Assembly (NCBI GenBank): GCA_002255315.1
Contig: NCBD01000003.1
Coordinates: 1-19,050, forward strand
DNA length: 19,050 bases
Source of the DNA: Actinobacteria bacterium 21-64-8
GTDB lineage: Bacteria > Actinomycetota > Acidimicrobiia > Acidimicrobiales > RAAP-2
Direction of reading: 5' to 3'
Below are positions 1-6,209 of the stretch, one piece after another; the first letter of the stretch is position 1, and each line of letters starts with the position of its first letter. The notes under the pieces are model-generated. The model did no database searches. It saw only the letters and a list, made by a program, of their open reading frames with translations, and had not been told where the DNA came from. The translations under genes and the position numbers were made by a program.

Positions 1-1519
1 TTGACGCTGGTCGATACCCCGAGGTGGGATTGCCTCCCATTGAGATGTTGGCGATACCGCCGTTCGCTCGAAGAAGTACGAAAGCTCCTCCGGCGGCAAA
101 GATCTCACCGGTGAGAGGAGGTCCTACCGCGACGCCGCTTGATGAGATTGGCTGGATGGTGGGCACGCCGTTTAAGTAACAGGTCGTGGATCCGTGATTG
201 ATGAAGTCGAGGTAGCTGTAGCGCAGGCGAGCGACGACGTGTGAGCGCCAGAGAACTTTCGTGGTGCGCTTCGTGCAGATTGACGCTTGGCGATATTGCC
301 CCGCCTGGAGTTGCGCCATGAGCTTCCACGAGTGACCGTCGCGTGTGACAAAGGCCGGTCCGCCAAAGACTTGGTAGATCGTCGAAGTGGGTCCGAAGTT
401 TGAGAATGACCCAGGCGCGCCCCCGGTGTTACCGAAGTACCGCTCATCGCTGAAGGTTCGACCGTCGTTTGAGCTCACGGCGAAGCCTCCGGCGGGATTC
501 ATGTACGCGGCGTAGAGCAGTCGACTGTTCCCGCTAAAAAAGAGCGACATCGGTGTGTCGGCGCGGAACGACTTACCAGGCTTCGGAAAGGGATAGTTGA
601 ACTCGGTGATCCAGGATTGCCCCTCGTTCGTTGAGCGAAGAAGTCGTCCCGGTCCCTGGGACATTCCCTCGTCGAGGAAGCACGAAAGAAGCCACGTCCC
701 GCTGGGCGAAACGATCAGTTGTTCAATGGCGAGGGACGCACACGGGTTCGCCATGGGCGCCCAAGTGCGTCCGTTGTTGTGCGTGATGCGCAGGGCCGAC
801 GCGGTCGTGTAGTTCCCGGCATTCAGGTTCAGGACGTCAACGCCGTGTGGCGCGGCGGCGAGCAGTTCGACCTTTGCTTCGTAGCGTTGTCCGGGCACGA
901 TTAACGAAGTCGAGAAGGTCGGCTTGGTCGAGCCGGTTGGATACACGACGAACTCACTCTTACAAAAGGACGTCGGGGTCACTGACCCTGGGGGACAGAT
1001 TGTTTCGACGACGCTTGTTGTCGCGCCGTTCAGCTCGTAACTGGTCGAACTGTTCGGCGGCGTAATTTGGCTCCAGGTCCGACCACCATTGTTGGTCACG
1101 TCAAGCGCGCCACCCGCGCCGTCAACGTAGCCGTCTTGAGGATTCGCGAAATCTATCGAAGAGTTGGTGTTCCAAAGGCTGTAGTCAGAAAAAATGGGGT
1201 AGCGCTCGAGACTCGCGGCAATTTTGCTGCGCACGGTCCACGACTTTCCGAGATTGGTGGTGCGCACGAGGTAGAAGCTGTAGCGACCTTTTCCGAGCGA
1301 TCCGGTCGCGAGTGCGTAGCCCAATCGTGGCGAGAGCATGTCGATTTGGTCAATCTGGGTGAAGCCGCCGAGGCTCGTGTTGGTGAGAATCGTGCCGGGC
1401 GAAATCGTCGGGTGTAGACGTGCGGACGCCGTAGCGGACACGTTCGGTGAGCCAAATAAAGAGAGGGTCAGGGTGGTGAGAGCAACCAGGGTTCCTTGGC
1501 GGACGCTTGCGTGCTTCAC
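1..1519 (-). CDS. Secreted beta-propeller (Asp-box) protein with DUF4232-like C-terminal domain, 3' end cut by window edge
   Basis: One reading frame stays open for 506 codons from a GTG at 1519 to the left edge. Residues about 8-32 form a signal peptide (hydrophobic core LVALTTLTLSLFG, small residues NVSATASA near the cleavage site), so the product should be exported. Six Asp-box/BNR-like motifs follow (for example TNNGGRTW, THNNGRTW, STNEGQSW, SSNDGRTF), with their aromatic residue near positions 94, 149, 253, 303, 356 and 398. This is roughly one per 50 residues, with one gap, as in a sialidase- or sortilin-type propeller. From about residue 412 the sequence resembles actinobacterial DUF4232 (C415, C447, with YLDFINHGSTTCYLNGVP between). 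No catalytic residues were recognised; binding or scaffold roles are possible but unproven. The GTG was chosen because a TATAAT ends six bases before it; a second GTG at 1522 is less well placed. Confidence 0.8.
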   Translation of the reverse strand, partial: MKHASVRQGTLVALTTLTLSLFGSPNVSATASARLHPTISPGTILTNTSLGGFTQIDQIDMLSPRLGYALATGSLGKGRYSFYLVRTTNLGKSWTVRSKIAASLERYPIFSDYSLWNTNSSIDFANPQDGYVDGAGGALDVTNNGGRTWSQITPPNSSTSYELNGATTSVVETICPPGSVTPTSFCKSEFVVYPTGSTKPTFSTSLIVPGQRYEAKVELLAAAPHGVDVLNLNAGNYTTASALRITHNNGRTWAPMANPCASLAIEQLIVSPSGTWLLSCFLDEGMSQGPGRLLRSTNEGQSWITEFNYPFPKPGKSFRADTPMSLFFSGNSRLLYAAYMNPAGGFAVSSNDGRTFSDERYFGNTGGAPGSFSNFGPTSTIYQVFGGPAFVTRDGHSWKLMAQLQAGQYRQASICTKRTTKVLWRSHVVARLRYSYLDFINHGSTTCYLNGVPTIQPISSSGVAVGPPLTGEIFAAGGAFVLLRANGGIANISMGGNPTSGYRPAS

Positions 1520-1525
1520 CACGTG

Positions 1526-1531
1526 ATTATA
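1526..1531 (-). promoter_or_regulatory. Leaderless-type -10 box of the propeller gene
   Basis: On the minus strand a perfect TATAAT is followed by CACGTG and then the GTG start at 1519. The six-base gap places the expected transcription start on the start codon. There is no ribosome binding site and no good -35 box. Confidence 0.6.
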
Positions 1532-1577
1532 GGTACCGGGGGGTATTGAGTACTGGTGACAATCTGAGTTCAGATGA

Positions 1578-1616
1578 ACAGAGCCGGGCGACGCTCGTGG
1601 CGTCGCCCGGCTCTGT
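1578..1616 (-). terminator. Perfect 17-bp GC-rich hairpin downstream of the secreted-protein gene
   Basis: Bases 1578-1594 and 1600-1616 are exact inverted repeats around a five-base loop (1595-1599). The hairpin begins 16 bases after the stop codon of the 1633-2415 gene and sits before the promoter of the propeller gene, as expected of a terminator separating two same-strand units. Neither side has a U-tract, so it may be a U-less actinobacterial type of terminator or a 3' mRNA stabiliser. Confidence 0.7.
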
Positions 1617-1632
1617 GGTCGCACGTGGACGA

Positions 1633-2415
1633 TTAGTTACCCAACGACAGGCTCACGCCCGAGCCAATCTGAACGCTGCCCTGAAGATTCGAGTTCAGCG
1701 AAATTCCCGCGTTGGCGTTGGCGTTGACGTTGGCTTGAGTCCCAACGGTCGACTGCGCATCAGCGTTCGAAGGCGTCGGCGCGTCGCTGCCCATACCCAC
1801 CGTGGCGTTGGTGTCGTTCGTCGCGCTCGTTGAGTCGTTAGTACCCAGCGTCGCCGAACCCGACGCGTTGCCGCTCGCGGAGGTTGAGCCCGAAACGTTG
1901 ACGCCGGTCGAAGCTGAGTTGTCAGTCGTGGCGCAGGTACTGGCCGCGGGCGACACGGTAACTTGCGGCGAACCCGACGCGCCCACGGTGACGTTCATGT
2001 TGAACGCGGAGTTGTCGGCGGTGTTCGACACGGTGACCGTAGCGCTCGAGGGCGTCGTTGACGCCGCGTTCGCTTGCAGGCCCGCGTTCGCGTTCAGACC
2101 AACACTCAACGAAGTCAGCGTCTGCGTCGCGGCATCGGTCGCGATGTTGAGCGTCGCCACTGAGTGTCCGGCGAGGTCCATCGAGGTCGTGAACGTGCCG
2201 TTTCCGTCGGCCACCGTGCTCACCGAAGGACTGGCGTTCACGTTGAGATTCGCGTTGGAGCAGTCGGCGCTCGACGGGCTCAAGGTGAGTTGCGATGATC
2301 CTGACGTCGCACCACTGAGAGCAACGTCAGAGCTGGTGCCGGCGAACGCCGTGCCGGTGATGCCAATGGCGAGGGCGGTGCCCGCAATCAAAATAGCGGT
2401 GCGTGGTAACTGCAT
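1633..2415 (-). CDS. Secreted low-complexity Ala/Ser/Asn/Thr-rich protein of unknown function
   Basis: 260 residues. Residues 1-25 are a signal peptide (basic R5, hydrophobic 7-19, cleavage after AFA at 25). The mature part is built almost only from Ala, Ser, Thr, Asn, Gly, Val and Leu. It has two cysteines (C52, C161), about 11 Asp and one His, but no Lys, Arg, Glu, Trp or Tyr. There is no membrane anchor, sorting motif or recognised domain; the alternating polar/hydrophobic pattern would suit a beta-rich fold, but this is only a suggestion. The ATG has a strong AAAGGAG ribosome site five bases upstream, unlike most genes here. A promoter signature shared with the adjacent sigma operon lies upstream, so it may be a target of that sigma factor. 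It could be a surface-layer, matrix or adhesive protein; the function is not recognised. Confidence 0.85.
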   Translation of the reverse strand: MQLPRTAILIAGTALAIGITGTAFAGTSSDVALSGATSGSSQLTLSPSSADCSNANLNVNASPSVSTVADGNGTFTTSMDLAGHSVATLNIATDAATQTLTSLSVGLNANAGLQANAASTTPSSATVTVSNTADNSAFNMNVTVGASGSPQVTVSPAASTCATTDNSASTGVNVSGSTSASGNASGSATLGTNDSTSATNDTNATVGMGSDAPTPSNADAQSTVGTQANVNANANAGISLNSNLQGSVQIGSGVSLSLGN

Positions 2416-2420
2416 GATGA

Positions 2421-2452
2421 CTCCTTTAGTAGTTCAAGGCCGTGGTGGCCTT
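2421..2452 (-). promoter_or_regulatory. 5' stem-loop plus strong Shine-Dalgarno of the secreted-protein mRNA
   Basis: Reading on the minus strand, AAGGCC-ACCAC-GGCCTT (2452-2436) forms a perfect 6-bp hairpin. Eight bases later comes AAAGGAG (2427-2421), then five bases and the ATG. If the promoter proposed at 2462-2499 is right, transcription starts only a few bases before this hairpin, so the mRNA would begin with a stem-loop, a known stabilising arrangement for abundant transcripts. The link to stability is inferred. Confidence 0.5.
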
Positions 2453-2461
2453 TCGCTACCT

Positions 2462-2499
2462 CCATCGCGCTTTCGCGGCGACTGTCACTCGATTTTTTC
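2462..2499 (-). promoter_or_regulatory. Putative ECF-sigma promoter of the secreted-protein gene
   Basis: On the minus strand the order is GAAAAA (2499-2494), GTGAC (2488-2484), 16 bases, CGATGG (2467-2462). The same arrangement, with the same 16-base spacing and CGATAG, lies before the sigma-factor gene at 3868. The remaining upstream gap (2500-2600) also contains a GGCGCC inverted repeat (2506-2511 with 2533-2538) of unknown role. Confidence 0.45.
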
Positions 2500-2600
2500 G
2501 ATGATGGCGCCTTCTCAGAAAACTCACAGATTGGCGCCGTGCCCAGCTCGGACCCGCGAAGTCGTCGCGTAGAGAACCCACACGGATTAGTTGTCGCGCG

Positions 2601-3329
2601 TTAGGGGAGTAATGAACTCGTGCCGGACGTGGTGCTGTTCACGACGCCGCCCAAACCGCCCGAACCGGTAATGGACCCCACGCTCGGGAGTGTCGGCGGC
2701 ACCAAAATCGTCGTCGTCGTAGTCGTCGTGGAGGTACTGGTTGACGCGTTAGAGGTACCTGAGTTGGTGACCGTAGTCGAAGTCGTGTTCGGGGTCGTCA
2801 CCGTGGTGCCGAGTACGGACGTGACTTGGGAGAGCAGGCCCAACTGTGAAAGCGTTCGCTTCACCGAGGGGCGAATCTGGGAGAGATCGTTCTGGTTGAG
2901 TAGCTTCAGATCTTTGATGAGGCCCTTTGCGAGTTCGCGCGCCACGTTCGTGTGGTGCCTCGACGCGGCCGAGTTGACGTTGTGCAGTTGGGCGCGCGCC
3001 TGATACAACGCGGGCGAGGTGACCGGCAACCCTAGATCGTAGGCAATGGCGCGCGTCGGACCGGGCAGCGTGTTCGTAGCGACCGCGGCGGCCGCCACGC
3101 CGCCGAGCGAGAGGACTCCCGCGACGCTCAGGGTTAGTGCGCTCGCGCGTGAGCCCAGGAGCCGGCGACGCCGCGACGCCGGTGCAGTCGCGTCGAGGGC
3201 TACGACGTTGTCGAGCGCGAGCGCGTCGAGCAGGTGTTGGCGCGCCTTCGCGTCAGGGGACAGTGCGGCGGTGGGAAAGACCTCGCCCAGGAGCGCCATT
3301 AGTTCGTCATCGTCGCGATGCTGAGTCAT
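2601..3329 (-). CDS. Single-pass membrane protein, putative anti-sigma factor
   Basis: 242 residues. An acidic cytoplasmic N-terminus (1-50) ends in an RRRR block (53-56), followed by one transmembrane helix at about 63-84. The positive-inside rule predicts N-in/C-out topology. The external part has an LPGPTRAIAYDLGLPV segment (88-103), a basic helical region (about 110-170) and an uncharged Thr/Ser-rich tail with a run of seven Thr around 201-207. Its ATG overlaps the sigma stop codon (ATGA), so the two are translationally coupled. Position, topology and coupling point to an anti-sigma or sigma-regulating partner, but no ZAS-type HxxxCxxC zinc motif is visible, so the assignment rests mainly on context. 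Poly-Thr is encoded by a run of ACG/ACC/ACT codons. Confidence 0.75.
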   Translation of the reverse strand: MTQHRDDDELMALLGEVFPTAALSPDAKARQHLLDALALDNVVALDATAPASRRRRLLGSRASALTLSVAGVLSLGGVAAAAVATNTLPGPTRAIAYDLGLPVTSPALYQARAQLHNVNSAASRHHTNVARELAKGLIKDLKLLNQNDLSQIRPSVKRTLSQLGLLSQVTSVLGTTVTTPNTTSTTVTNSGTSNASTSTSTTTTTTTILVPPTLPSVGSITGSGGLGGVVNSTTSGTSSLLP

Positions 3330-3868
3330 ACGCCCACCTCCTCACCCATCAAGCGACGCAGGCGCTCGAGCGCTCGTGATTGGGCCATGCGCACCGCGCC
3401 GGGCGAGGTGCCGAGCACTTCTGCCGCCTCGTCGCTGCTCAGACCCGCAATCACGCGTAACTGTAGGACGTCGCGATCGACCTCGTCGAGGCGGTCGAAG
3501 GCCGCTCGTACCGCGTCGTGCTCGGCGTTGAGTTCTAATTGTTCGCCGACTTCGACCGTGGTTGGCGCGGGCTCGAGCATGCGTTCGCGCTCGCGGTAAG
3601 CGCGCCGATGCGTGTCGGCGACGACGTTACGCAAGACACCAATGCACCACGCTTCGGGCGACACCGCCTGGACGAGTCGTTCGCGCGTCGCCACGACGCG
3701 GGCCATCGCTTCGGCCACGGCGTCGCGCGCACTGTCTTGATTGGAGAGTCGTCGGAGCGCGTAGTTCATCATCGCTGGGTAGACCCGCTCGTGCAGCGCT
3801 TCCCATGCCTCGGGATCACGCGCGAGTAGTCGCTCGCCCTCACCTCCTCGGTCCTCTTCGTAAATCAC
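3326..3868 (-). CDS. ECF-type RNA polymerase sigma factor
   Basis: 180 residues, typical of an ECF (group 4) sigma factor. Region sigma-2 covers about residues 15-92 (YALRRLSNQDSARDAVAEA, then PEAWCIGVLRNVVADTHRR). Sigma-4 covers about 118-174, with DRDVLQLRVIAGLSSDEAAEVLG leading into the helix-turn-helix (LGTSPGAVRMAQSRALERLR). The start is a GTG. Upstream is the GAAAAA / GTGAC-N16-CGATAG signature, placing the predicted mRNA 5' end only a few bases before the GTG. It is followed directly by the membrane partner (overlap ATGA). The inferred job is signal-dependent transcription of surface genes, probably including itself and the gene at 1633-2415. Confidence 0.9.
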   Translation of the reverse strand: MIYEEDRGGEGERLLARDPEAWEALHERVYPAMMNYALRRLSNQDSARDAVAEAMARVVATRERLVQAVSPEAWCIGVLRNVVADTHRRAYRERERMLEPAPTTVEVGEQLELNAEHDAVRAAFDRLDEVDRDVLQLRVIAGLSSDEAAEVLGTSPGAVRMAQSRALERLRRLMGEEVGV

Positions 3869-3878
3869 GTCACTACTT

Positions 3879-3914
3879 CTATCGTCTCGGAATTCGAGTC
3901 GTCACGAGTTTTTC
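3879..3914 (-). promoter_or_regulatory. Putative autoregulated ECF-sigma promoter of the sigma operon
   Basis: Minus strand: GAAAAA (3914-3909), GTGAC (3905-3901), 16 bases, CGATAG (3884-3879), then ten bases to the GTG at 3868. It differs from the TANNNT type used by most other genes here and matches the arrangement before 2415. Autoregulation of ECF operons is common; that this is such a case is inferred. Confidence 0.45.
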
Positions 3915-4073
3915 GCAAGAAATTCAATCCTCAGGACTTTCTGAGAGGGTGTGGCGCTCCATGACCCTCACGGATTGAGACCTTCGAGGCGTACTGATGG
4001 CTCGAGGTGTGATGGCGTGTTGATCAGGTCGATGGCACGAAGATCGTACGAATGTGCCGGTGATGACGGACCC

Positions 4074-4123
4074 CGCTGACCGCTGACCCCACTGACCGCT
4101 GACCCCACTGACCGCTGACCCCA
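4074..4123 (+). repeat. Short tandem repeat, 16-bp unit CGCTGACCCCACTGAC
   Basis: Two exact full copies (4081-4096, 4097-4112) are preceded by a 7-base partial copy (4074-4080) and followed by an 11-base partial copy (4113-4123). Each unit contains two TGAC words. It ends 36 bases before the -10 box of the btuF-like gene, so it could be an iterated protein-binding site or simply a slippage-prone minisatellite. Confidence 0.9.
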
Positions 4124-4159
4124 CGTCCGGAACACTTCATCACGACGGCGCGCTCTTCG

Positions 4160-4165
4160 TACACT
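4160..4165 (+). promoter_or_regulatory. Leaderless-type -10 box of btuF-like gene
   Basis: TACACT is followed by six bases and then the GTG start at 4172. A weak -35 candidate, TTCATC (4136-4141), lies 18 bases upstream. No ribosome site at a useful distance. Confidence 0.55.
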
Positions 4166-4171
4166 CGAGGC

Positions 4172-5053
4172 GTGCGTATTGTTTCGTTCCTTCCTTCGGC
4201 GACCGAGATCGTGTACGAACTCGGTCTGGGCGATGAGCTCAAGGGAGTGACCATTGAGTGCAATTGGCCCAGGAATGTCCGTACGAACCGAGAGGTGGTG
4301 GTGGGGACGTTTGTCGATCCCTCGATGACGCCTGGCGAGATTGACGCGGCGGTGCGCGCGCGCGTGGCCGCCGGACTCGATCTCTATCAACTCGATGACG
4401 CGGCGCTACGTCGATGCGCCCCGGACTTAATACTCACGCAGGATCTCTGCCGGGTCTGTGCGGTCGCCAGCGGCGACGTGGACGCGGCGCTCGCGCGGAT
4501 TAACTGTGACGCGCACGTGCTTCAACTCGAGCCGACGACCCTCGACGAGGTGCTGACCTCGATCACCACCATCGCCGAGGCCGCCGGCGTCAGCGAGCGT
4601 GGACGAAACTACGTGGCGTCACTGCGTGAACGCTTGGCGGTCGTGGAGCGACTGGTCGCGTCGCGCGAGCGGCGCAAGGTCTTCGTGCTCGAATGGATTG
4701 ATCCACCCTTTGGCGCGGGCCACTGGGTGCCTGACGTCGTGAACCGAGCGGGCGGCGACGCCGTGCTGGCGCGCGCGGGTGAGCGCTCGACGACCGTCAC
4801 CTTTGAAGAGATTGCGGCGGCGGCGCCAGAGGTGATCCTCGTCGCACCGTGTGGTTTTAACTTGGCTGAATGCGAACGCCAAGCGCACGAGGTGCTCGAC
4901 GAGTTGCCCGTGCACGCTGAGGTGTGGGCCATTGACGCCGACGCCGTGATGGTGCGACCCGGACCTCGACTCGTCGAGGGAGTCGAGGTGGTGGCGGGTT
5001 TATTACACGGTGTAACCAAGCGTCGCGAGGATCTGGTGCGACGAGTGCGTTAG
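4172..5053 (+). CDS. BtuF-like cobalamin-binding protein (periplasmic-binding-protein fold, no signal peptide)
   Basis: 293 residues. The protein opens directly with RIVSFLPSATEIVYELGLGDELKGV, the start of the helical-backbone PF01497 fold shared by BtuF and siderophore-binding proteins. LTQDLCRVCAVA (89-99, with C93 and C96) and LEWIDPPFGAGHWVPDVV match the branch commonly annotated as cobalamin-binding protein. There is no signal peptide or lipobox, and no ABC permease or ATPase gene lies nearby, so a cytoplasmic binding role is possible. The ligand is inferred from family only. The GTG start is set by the TACACT box six bases upstream and by the family start. A separate promoter precedes the next gene, so it is probably monocistronic. 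Confidence 0.8.
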   Translation: MRIVSFLPSATEIVYELGLGDELKGVTIECNWPRNVRTNREVVVGTFVDPSMTPGEIDAAVRARVAAGLDLYQLDDAALRRCAPDLILTQDLCRVCAVASGDVDAALARINCDAHVLQLEPTTLDEVLTSITTIAEAAGVSERGRNYVASLRERLAVVERLVASRERRKVFVLEWIDPPFGAGHWVPDVVNRAGGDAVLARAGERSTTVTFEEIAAAAPEVILVAPCGFNLAECERQAHEVLDELPVHAEVWAIDADAVMVRPGPRLVEGVEVVAGLLHGVTKRREDLVRRVR

Positions 5054-5084
5054 GTCGTCGGCGTCGACGCGACGGAGGTCTCGC

Positions 5085-5090
5085 TAACGT
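5085..5090 (+). promoter_or_regulatory. Leaderless-type -10 box of the SRPBCC gene
   Basis: TAACGT is followed by ACGACG and the ATG at 5097 (six-base gap). A GGAGG at 5074-5078 is too far from the ATG (18 bases) to act as its ribosome site. Confidence 0.5.
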
Positions 5091-5096
5091 ACGACG

Positions 5097-5570
5097 ATGG
5101 AACTTCCCTCGTTCTCAGACTCCATTTTCATTCGTCAGTCACCCGAACTGCTCTACGACATGATTGCCGACGTGACGCGAATGGGTGACTGGAGTCCGGT
5201 GTGTAAGGCCTGTTGGTGGGACGAGGGCGACGCTCCTCGAGTCGGCGCGTGGTTCACGGGGCGAAACGAAACGCCCGAGCGAACGTGGGAGACACGCTCG
5301 CAAGTCGTCGCCGCCGAACGGGGGCGCGAGTTCGCCTTCGTGGTCGGGGGCACCTGGATTCGCTGGGGCTACTCGTTCGACGCGCGCGATGACGGGACGC
5401 TCGTGACCGAGTCCTGGGAGTTTTTGCCCGCGGGGGTCGCGAGATTCGAGGAGCGATTCGGCGGCGACGCGGCCAATCAGATTGCGGATCGTACGGCCGC
5501 GGCCCACGAGGGGATTCCCGCGACACTGGCCCGATTAAAACTCGTGGCCGAGGGCGACCAAGCTCGCTAA
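5097..5570 (+). CDS. SRPBCC-family (polyketide cyclase/dehydratase-like) protein
   Basis: 157 residues. The opening IFIRQSPELLYDMIADVTRMGDWSPVC is the standard first strand and helix of the SRPBCC (START/Bet v1-like) fold. A central GTWIRWGYSFDARDDGTLVTESWEF and a long C-terminal helix (about 120-150) complete it. The family binds small hydrophobic ligands in a cavity; members vary widely and no specific ligand or reaction can be named. It has its own promoter and meets the Tag gene tail to tail with a 10-base gap. Confidence 0.8.
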   Translation: MELPSFSDSIFIRQSPELLYDMIADVTRMGDWSPVCKACWWDEGDAPRVGAWFTGRNETPERTWETRSQVVAAERGREFAFVVGGTWIRWGYSFDARDDGTLVTESWEFLPAGVARFEERFGGDAANQIADRTAAAHEGIPATLARLKLVAEGDQAR

Positions 5571-5580
5571 TCAGTGTCCT

Positions 5581-6204
5581 TTAGCGTTGGGCTCGGGGGC
5601 GATCTCGTGAGCGCCGGGGCCGCGTCTCGGCGAGTGTCTCAATCTCTCGACGTCGAAAACAATCCCGCTCGTGATCGTTCACCATGCCAGTCGCTTGGCG
5701 CAGCGAGTGACAGATTGTGGCGCCTACGAACTTGAAGCCGTCTCGTTGGAGTTGTTTACTCATGGAACTCGAGGTCTCGTGCGGCGCGCCAGACCCGAGT
5801 GACCACAAGTACGCGTCAAACGTTCCGTGTGTTTCTTGCAACGCCACGATAACGCCGGCGTTGTTGAGCACCGATTCGATCTTTTGGCGATGTCGCACCA
5901 CGCCTTCGTCGAGCATGATGCGCTCGACGTCCTTCGCGTCAAACCTGGCCACGACGCGGGGGTTGAACTTTTTAAAGGCGCGGCGGTAGCCTTCGCGACG
6001 TCGCAGCACGGTCAACCAACTGAGGCCGGCCTGGGCACCTTCGAGTGTCAGCATCTCGAACAAAGCGGCGTCGTCGTGGACGGGCACGCCCCACTCGTCG
6101 TCGTGGTAGCGAACGTAGAGCGGATCGTCGCTGACCCAACCACACCGCGGTCGACCGTCGTGAATCGTGTCAGTGGTCGAAGTCGTGTTGCTGGGTGTCA
6201 CCAA
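5581..6204 (-). CDS. tag: DNA-3-methyladenine glycosylase I
   Basis: About 207 residues, slightly longer than the usual ~190 because of short extra tails. The enzyme excises 3-methyladenine from alkylated DNA in base-excision repair. The family pattern is clear: RCGWVSDDPLYVRYHDDEWGVP, TLEGAQAGLSWLTVLRRR, and VNDHERDC near the end. The four zinc ligands expected from E. coli Tag are present (C21, H34, H178, C182), as is the conserved Glu (E55) of the LEGAQAG segment. The start is a TTG at 6204 or the adjoining GTG at 6201; no ATG is available. The gap to the upstream methyltransferase gene is only five bases, so they are co-transcribed. The C-terminus (RPRRSRDRPRAQR) is unusually basic and might aid DNA binding. 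Confidence 0.92.
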   Translation of the reverse strand: MVTPSNTTSTTDTIHDGRPRCGWVSDDPLYVRYHDDEWGVPVHDDAALFEMLTLEGAQAGLSWLTVLRRREGYRRAFKKFNPRVVARFDAKDVERIMLDEGVVRHRQKIESVLNNAGVIVALQETHGTFDAYLWSLGSGAPHETSSSMSKQLQRDGFKFVGATICHSLRQATGMVNDHERDCFRRREIETLAETRPRRSRDRPRAQR

Positions 6205-6209
6205 TGTGT

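Larger units (their letters stand above)
3869..4171. other. Divergent intergenic region between sigma operon and btuF-like gene
   Basis: About 300 bases without a convincing gene. It holds the sigma-operon promoter on the left (minus strand), a small inverted repeat CTCAG-N6-CTGAG (3930-3945), the 16-bp tandem repeat (4074-4123) and the leaderless promoter of the btuF-like gene on the right. Short reading frames crossing it are driven by the repeat and look non-coding. Confidence 0.6.

Noticed and set aside
1802..2572. A 256-codon open frame on the plus strand opposite the secreted-protein gene
   Set aside because: It mirrors the biased codons of the real minus-strand gene, has no domain or ribosome site, and crosses that gene's promoter.
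2416..2600. A known riboswitch class (c-di-GMP or c-di-AMP type) suspected from GGTAGCG and GCGAAAGC words
   Set aside because: The conserved core sequences of those classes are not present in order; only generic stem-loops can be supported.
3930..3945. TCTCAGAAA-like word shared between the sigma-gene upstream region and the secreted-protein leader
   Set aside because: It is nine bases long, in opposite orientation relative to the two genes, and could easily occur by chance.
4074..4123. CRISPR-like repeats
   Set aside because: The copies are directly adjacent with no unique spacers, the unit is only 16 bp, and there are no cas genes.
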